DNA of 64,000 bases from Oscheius tipulae (lineage: Eukaryota > Nematoda > Chromadorea > Rhabditida > Rhabditidae), in NCBI GenBank assembly GCA_037178975.1, contig JASJZH010000003.1, positions 6,200,001 through 6,264,000 of the forward strand, given 5' to 3'. Made by a program: the position numbers and the translations under genes. Every line of letters begins with the position of its first letter. The stretch's first letter is position 1. This document shows positions 58,170 to 64,000 of the stretch, one piece after another. A model generated the notes under the pieces. That model was not told the origin of the DNA. It did no database searches and saw only the letters and a program-made list of their open reading frames with translations.

Positions 58170-60931
58170 AGACAGATGGTAGGAGAATAAACTGTTTGAG
58201 AGACAATCCCCTTCCTTTTGTCATTAGCGTAGTCAGCGTTTCATTATGGCCGGAGGCAGCTATGGCTCTCGTTTATAGCTTGTAAACGACTTTCCGCCTC
58301 TCTCTCCCTAGCTCGCTACTCTCGCTTCCAACTACCATAGAGGTCTTCCGCTATCACCTTGTGACAAGTCCCTTTGGTCTTGGTCAAGCTACTGTGTTCT
58401 TGTGCGACCTAAAAATCTTGTGGCCCTACCGAATTGTTTCTACATGGTCCACGAACCAATGGTCACAAAAATGAAAAAATTTTCTTGGAATTTAAACCAT
58501 TTTTTTATTCTAAAGCTCCAACAAAAATGGATATCTGCCGTCGACGTTTGTAGCTCTCTAAATCTGGACTTCGGACAAAACTTATATGTGAACAGTTCTC
58601 AGAAATTCAATGATTCTATCTCTGTTCGATTAAACCCTTTGTTACAATCATTTCCAATCTCCCCTCATAGAGATAATGCTAAAAGTATGAGCAGCCAAGT
58701 TAGTCGGAAAAACTAATCGGATTGGCTGTGTAGAATAATCCAGTCGAGTGGATGTGCTCTCCGCTCATATTAATACACGGCAAGACATGCTCCGCTGCCC
58801 CTTTCCTAGATGCTAATCCGAATATCAGTTTGAGATTTGTCCTCTTTTTCAACTTGAGCCGTCGCTTTCAGACACCCCCTGACGACCCCAGTGAACTATC
58901 AATGTGCCGCCCTGACAAGTCTGTCATCCGCACTCTTCTCCTTGTAAGATGACTTCCGTCCCACTCGTTTTGTGTCAAGTTTTTTCACTGCTCGAAAGTT
59001 TTACAGTATCGGTCGAAAGTTTTACAACGAGTATTCGTGCGTAAGGCACTGAACTTTCCTTTCAGTTTGCCTCTCCCCTGCTTATTAACCTCATTTTGGG
59101 AGCAGTGATCGCATTATCCAGCTTATTGATATTTTGTAGAAATGTAGAATACAATCTGGTCATTCTAGCATTTCTATGCTGGAAAGATCTAATTTGACTC
59201 TATGATTGGTTCCTCGGAGGTATGCGTTTCGCACCTACGGCTCTCGATACTCGCAAAATTTGAAGGACAAGACGAGTTTTCAACCTTACCGATGTTCTGT
59301 GAAGTTGTAGTTTCGAATCAGGACAACAACTTTGTAGAGCATCATAAAAGTGGGGAATGCTTTCTTGCTCCCGAAAACCGATGTTTATTGGTGAGTATAA
59401 TGAAGCACTGTTCAACTACTGAACAAAACACTCCCAATAGTCCTCACCGCAAACCAAGAGAAGTTTCAAACTTCTTTCCCTAATGTTCATTCCTCCCGGA
59501 CGATCGATGTGAGTTCTGCCTCCTCACACCTCAGCCCTAATCTGCCCCGCCCCATCCTTGCCCCCATCTACCGTAATCTGTCAAAGAGCATCTCGCATAA
59601 CTGCAAATATTCGACTGACGAAATTCGAGCTGGAGGACTTCCTCTGGAGAGTCATCTCTAGTCATTGTCGTTCATCATGGAGAGACAGAGATAAAGCCGG
59701 CAATTATTCATTTCCTTTAATATAGAGCGACGTTTTTACTCTCTGACTGGGGCCTAATTTGATTGACTCAGGCTGTCAGTCCGACTGAACTCTCATAGGT
59801 TATTGCTCTGAAAATTGCCAGAGTTCGAAAAAAAATATTAGGTAATAAACGTTCTAGAAATCTTATTTTTAATCCGAACTCTTTCTATTCCATGATTTGA
59901 CCAATTTCATGGTAGTGGATTTCGGTTTAGTTTAGTCCCTTTGACCAATATTATGCGTTCCCTGCAAAGAACAGAATGACATGACTTCCGCCTCCCCCTC
60001 CTCGCTGTCTTAAGTTTCAGGAAGAGTCTCCTCTATGCACGTAGGTCTCTAAAATATTCTTGGAGACAGTCATTAATCGTCGTCTCGATATGGAGAGGAA
60101 GGCAAAATAAACGAGTAGCTCCCTCTCGCCATTATCGGCTTCAAGGCCTGTTCATATTAGATGAACCATACTCTCCTATGAATTGTGTGTCTGTCTTTCT
60201 CATCTCCTTCGCAATCAGTAGAAAATGGAGAGAGAGACAACGAGGTCTAATGCACTTCCGGCCACCAAAAAGCCATATCCACACCAGCCAGCCCGACCAT
60301 AAAGGGGCTTTCGTGCTTCCAGGCGTCGTCACTCTGTCTTTCTTTGTTCAAAGTGGACGATTCATACAAAAACAAAAAATGTCGACAGAGCAAGATCCGA
60401 ACCCGCGACTTTCAGATTACTAACAGCGAGCACTGGCACTGGGCTATTCAAACAAGTCAGCCCGTTGTACCGCACTCGCCAAGATAGAAGATATATATTA
60501 CTGCGACTCTTGACTCTTATTTTCACCTGCTGTCACTCTCATTCCTTATTCACAAAACCCTTGTCGCCCTCTGGCCGTTTACCCTCTGTTTTTACGTACC
60601 TTCCGACTGACTCTTTTCTTGATTCACAGCGGGAGTTCCTCTAGTTCTTTTTCTTTCCTTCTCTGCCCCATGTTGCAACAAGTACGGACATCAGTCAGTC
60701 CCATTAGGGCCGTTAATTCCGACACGAGAGCTGTCACCTGGCGCCAAATTGCATTGAGACAGACGAGAGAGACAAGAATTCCAGAACTCTGTAATCTGAA
60801 TTCCACTGAAGGAGCTCGTAAATCATGTGCTGACATCCAGACTAATCCCTTCAACATTTGCCTAATGCACTTGTATCATTCCACCTACTCTTCCTAAGTA
60901 TAACGCTGTTTCAGGGTAAGGAGAGATTAGA
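58170..60931. other. Intergenic, about 2.8 kb
   Basis: No coding exon was supported. Contents include a tRNA-like sequence at about 60.4 kb and pyrimidine-rich tracts. It probably includes the regulatory region of the glutamate transporter gene to the right. Confidence 0.5.
60380..60470 (-). pseudogene. tRNA-like sequence
   Basis: On the minus strand: AATAGCCCAGTGCCAGTGCT (A-box-like), AGTCGCGGGTTCGGATCTTG (B-box-like) and GTCGACATTTTTT (terminator). The arms do not fold into a sound cloverleaf. Likely a tRNA pseudogene or tRNA-derived SINE. Confidence 0.45.
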
Positions 60932-63900
60932 ATGGCTCAGAACATTCCACGGTCCTTCAACGACGTCTGGGAGAGCGGCAAGGAACAATTCAACCAGTAC
61001 AAACAGCCTTTGACCAAGTTAGTCGAGCCCTCCAGGAAAAGGTCCCTTTTCCGCTCAGTCGAGTCATTCGTACGAGTGCACATGACGTGGAGAGAGAGGG
61101 AGAGCAAGAGACTGCCTCTCTCTTCAACTTTAACGTCTACTTCGATTGTTTGACTTTGCTGGCGTCGGGATGTAATTGACAATAATTGGGACAGCTTCAG
61201 GTTGCTGGCAAAGGAGACCGACGGAGCCGAAAATGGAGGGGCCACCAGACTGCCAGAGCAGAACGGGTAGGTCATTGAGAACTGATTTATTGGCGTTTCC
61301 GAAACTGATCATGATAGGGACAATTTTTTGTTGACCTCATACCAACATTTCTACAAGTATAGCGTTACTTTTCAGTAACAGTGCTCAAAACGGCACCGAC
61401 ACGGCTTACTCGAACTACGAGGGAGCCTCAGTTCACACAAACAAAATCTTACAGGTTTCTTTACTTTTTAATTCAGGATTCAAGTCTCTTTCAGATTGTC
61501 GAGAATTCGTCCTGTTGTGGCTGTCGTAAAAGATGGCAGTTGGCCATCCTCGCCAATATCGGCTTTATGATCAGTTTCGGGATCCGATGCAACTTTGGAG
61601 CAGCGAAAAACCGAATGTTTAGGAATTATACAGACCCCTGGGGGAAACATCATGTATGTTTCTTCTACTGAGTTCTTGTAAAATAGCTTGTAGGTAAGAG
61701 AATTCGATTGGTCAGAGACGGAGCTAGGAATTATGGAGAGTAGTTACTTCTATGGCTATCTAGTAACACAACTGCCGGCAGGATTCTTAGCAGCCAAGTT
61801 TCCTCCTAACAAGTTAGTTTGCTCTATTCTGGAGAAGAGTTAAAACTGTTCAGACTCTTCGGAATGGCAATAGGAATGGGAGCCTTCCTCAACATGATCC
61901 TCCCATTCGCATACAATAGCAAAAGTGACACCTTCGTCGTGGTGGTCAATGTGCTCCAGGGACTCTTTACTGTATGTTCACCTATCATTTTGACTTATTG
62001 GTATCAAGGAACAAGGGAGAAACACTAATTGAATGCAACCCAAAGTCAACAAATCTAGCATGGGCTAGAACTATCAAAACAAAGGCACGACAGCATACAG
62101 AGCTTCTACATCTGCAGCCATGAAAATGAAAAGCAACGGCCTGTAGCCATATTGAAACAGCCTTATCAGAAGATTCTGGTAGACTAGGGTTGTTTTAATA
62201 TGGTTTCAGGCGTAAAAGCCCTGTATGCTGTCGTGTCCTTTGTTTTGATAGTTCTAGCCCATACTAGTTTTATTGACTTCTGATTGCATCCAATTAGTGT
62301 TTCTTTCTGTCGCTTGTCCTTTGTTTGTTCATACCTGTTCGATGTTATGTTCGCTATAGATAGACCCACGACAGCGGCAACTTAGTTGTGCAAAAGTATG
62401 ATGTATTAATTAGTGAGATAAATCACATTCAAAACTAGAAAGTAGGGCATTGCTTTCCACTCAAAGGTGGGAGATAGGACTATACGTCTCTTTCAAAAAA
62501 GGGAGGTGCAGTCCGCATACCGAATCTCTCTGAAAACCCAGCAAGAGAGTTTGTGGTAACTTTACCCCCGCGGGGGTAAAGTGACCTCCCCGACACACAT
62601 GGTCCAGAGTAGACTGCATTAGAACCTTTAGATTTTATTGCGTTTGAAAGGGTTAATGAAGAACATTTTGGTATACAAAGCGATCACCGTTGTGACGAAA
62701 CTCTTGGTTAGAAATTCCGAAATTCGGGGGTTGAATAGACTGAACCACATGGATTCTTCCAGAACAGTCTGCTCTCCCAAAGCGCTTACAACGTCCAGTA
62801 GCGAAGCCCTGTTGTTGACAACACTTTCTGACCTCTTCTTGACTGGGGCATTTTGAAGAACAGAATGCTTGAGCCGTGTCTTCTTCCTCCTTAAGCGAGG
62901 TTAGAAAATTGGGAAAACTTACCGATGATCTGCTCCAAAAGGCAGTGGTCGTCGCTATGATTGTAAGAACAAGGAGAAGAGATCTCATGTTAGTGGCCTG
63001 TATAACGGACTCAAACGCTTATGTAGCTGTCTGATAACAGTGTTGTTTCCGTAACTCAAAACAAAACGCGGTCAACAGTACTGTTCCCCAGTTGTACATT
63101 GTGGTGTGGAAGCGAGGGTGTGGAAACTTTGTAGGTACAAAATCTGTTACATTCAATTCCAGGGAGTTGCCTACCCTTCAATGCACGGAGTCTGGAGATA
63201 CTGGGCTCCTCCTTTAGAGCGGTCCAAACTGGCCACAACAGCCTTTACCGGATCCTATGCTGGAGCTGTCCTCGGCTTACCCGTCTCCGCCTTCCTCGTC
63301 TCTTACATCTCGTGGGGAGCACCCTTTTATGTCTATGGTGAATATCCAAAGAATGAAGATCTAATATGTTTCAGGTGTGGCCGGTGTCATTTGGGCCATC
63401 TTTTGGTTTTCTTTGACATTTGAGAAGCCTGCCTTCCATCCGACTATTTCCTTGGAGGAGAAAAAGTATATAGAGGAGTCCATCGGGACCATCTGCACCA
63501 CTCATCCGACGGTATCCTTACGGGGTCACCCTAGAAATACAAGAACTTTAGTTGAGCTCGATTCCCTGGAAGGCGATAGTTACCTCGAAGCCCGTCTGGG
63601 CAATCATCGTAGCGAATTTTGCTCGATCCTGGACCTTCTACCTCCTGCTCCAGAACCAGTTGACCTATATGAGAGACGTCTTGGGCATGAACATCGACCA
63701 TGTAAGTCTCGTTCAATACAAAGCAAATTAACAATAAATTTAGTCCGGAATCTTGGCTGCTCTACCTCACGCAGTCATGGGAGTCGTGGTCCTCTTCGGT
63801 GGTCAAGCAGCTGACTATCTCCGCTCGAATAAGATCTTGTCGACTACAGCTGTCCGTAAGATCTTCAACTGTGGTGGTTTCGGAGGAGAAGCTTTCTTCA

Positions 63901-64000
63901 TGCTCTTCGTCGCCTACACCAAGAGCGACACCACTGCCATGATCTCGCTGATCTTGGCTGTTGGATGTTCCGGTTTCGCAATATCTGGTAAGATTTGGAA
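60932..64000 (+). CDS. eat-4: Vesicular glutamate transporter (VGLUT/EAT-4, SLC17), partial at right edge
   Basis: Loads glutamate into synaptic vesicles and marks glutamatergic neurons. It matches the EAT-4 layout closely: [20 protein letters not shown], then [138 protein letters not shown] and [20 protein letters not shown]. Family arginine/glutamate positions in the membrane core ([17 protein letters not shown]) are kept. Ten or so exons have canonical short introns, except for one of about 1.2 kb (61,972-63,162). That intron contains a foldback element, a perfect palindrome and a gene on the other strand. The window ends inside the eighth or ninth membrane segment (GCSGFAISG), so the C-terminal part is missing. 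Confidence 0.95.
62018..62315. mobile_element. Foldback/MITE-like element in the eat-4 intron
   Basis: The left arm (AAACACTAATTGAATGCA, GGGCTAGAACTATCAAAACA, GACAGCATACAG, about 62,020-62,150) and the reverse complement of the right arm (about 62,195-62,312) align over more than 100 nt with modest divergence. No coding capacity. It lies entirely inside the large intron. Confidence 0.85.
62559..62582. repeat. Perfect 24-bp palindrome
   Basis: ACTTTACCCCCG followed at once by its exact reverse complement, with no spacer. It lies within the eat-4 intron, downstream of the 3' end of the nested minus-strand gene. It could be a cruciform or a symmetric protein-binding site. Confidence 0.8.
62653..62988 (-). 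CDS. Small secreted cysteine-rich peptide nested in the eat-4 intron
   Basis: The start at 62,988 opens a signal peptide ([18 protein letters not shown]). A 36-nt intron (62,888-62,923, TCATCG|GTAAGT...CGCTTAAG|GAG) can be removed in phase, or the frame can be read straight through. The mature part has six cysteines in the order C-x3-C-x8-CC-x9-C-x6-C ([17 protein letters not shown] and [10 protein letters not shown]), then a tail without cysteine ending [11 protein letters not shown] minus-strand AATAAA lies just downstream near 62,634. The pattern resembles small disulfide peptides (defensin-, insulin- or toxin-like folds), but I cannot match it to one. It is antisense and entirely intronic to the glutamate transporter. 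Confidence 0.7.
   Translation of the reverse strand: MRSLLLVLTIIATTTAFWSRSSVSFPNFLTSLKEEEDTAQAFCSSKCPSQEEVRKCCQQQGFATGRCKRFGRADCSGRIHVVQSIQPPNFGISNQEFRHNGDRFVYQNVLH

Overview
This is nuclear DNA from a nematode. Genes are split by many short introns (about 35-60 nt) that end in TTTCAG-like acceptors. Several start codons sit just after such an acceptor, as expected for spliced-leader trans-splicing. The gene content is animal and largely worm-like (EAT-4-type glutamate transporter, NUD-1/NudC, MSP domain, VWA-ZP cuticlin-like protein, TWK channel, divergent presenilin), and the nematode telomere repeat TTAGGC occurs internally. I cannot assign a species. Every multi-exon gene model below was joined by eye from splice signals and reading phase, so exon edges are approximate unless stated.

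Left part (1-21.7 kb): on the minus strand lie an EB/lustrin/Kunitz secreted protein, a PiT phosphate transporter, a WW-PDZ-FERM scaffold (FRMPD4/Preso-like), about 5 kb without a supported gene, an MSP-domain protein and an unrecognised scaffold-like protein. NudC follows on plus, then an unrecognised type I membrane protein on minus.

Middle (22.3-37 kb): this is a mobile-element and duplication zone. It holds a Merlin-type DNA transposon with about 50-bp inverted ends and a transposase carrying a premature stop, an intron-rich Helitron Rep/helicase relic, repeats with a conserved hairpin, interstitial TTAGGC repeats, a solo LTR and a foldback element. Three copies of the 5' segment of an SLC13 transporter and three copies of a small retropepsin-like gene (active-site triad DSS) are shuffled through it. 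The complete SLC13 gene and a secreted Gln/Gly/Ser-rich protein lie inside it.

Right part (38-64 kb): TM9SF1-like nonaspanin (with tRNA-like sequences in its introns), a LINE fragment, a two-VWA plus ZP protein, a TWK potassium channel, a small unknown gene, a divergent presenilin whose second intron carries an inverted copy of its own exon 2, an F-box protein, DDX42 helicase, another small unknown gene, and the vesicular glutamate transporter. The transporter runs off the right edge and hosts a small cysteine-rich secreted gene on the opposite strand of its large intron. The genes look like a mix of unrelated functions; I see no operon with a shared pathway.
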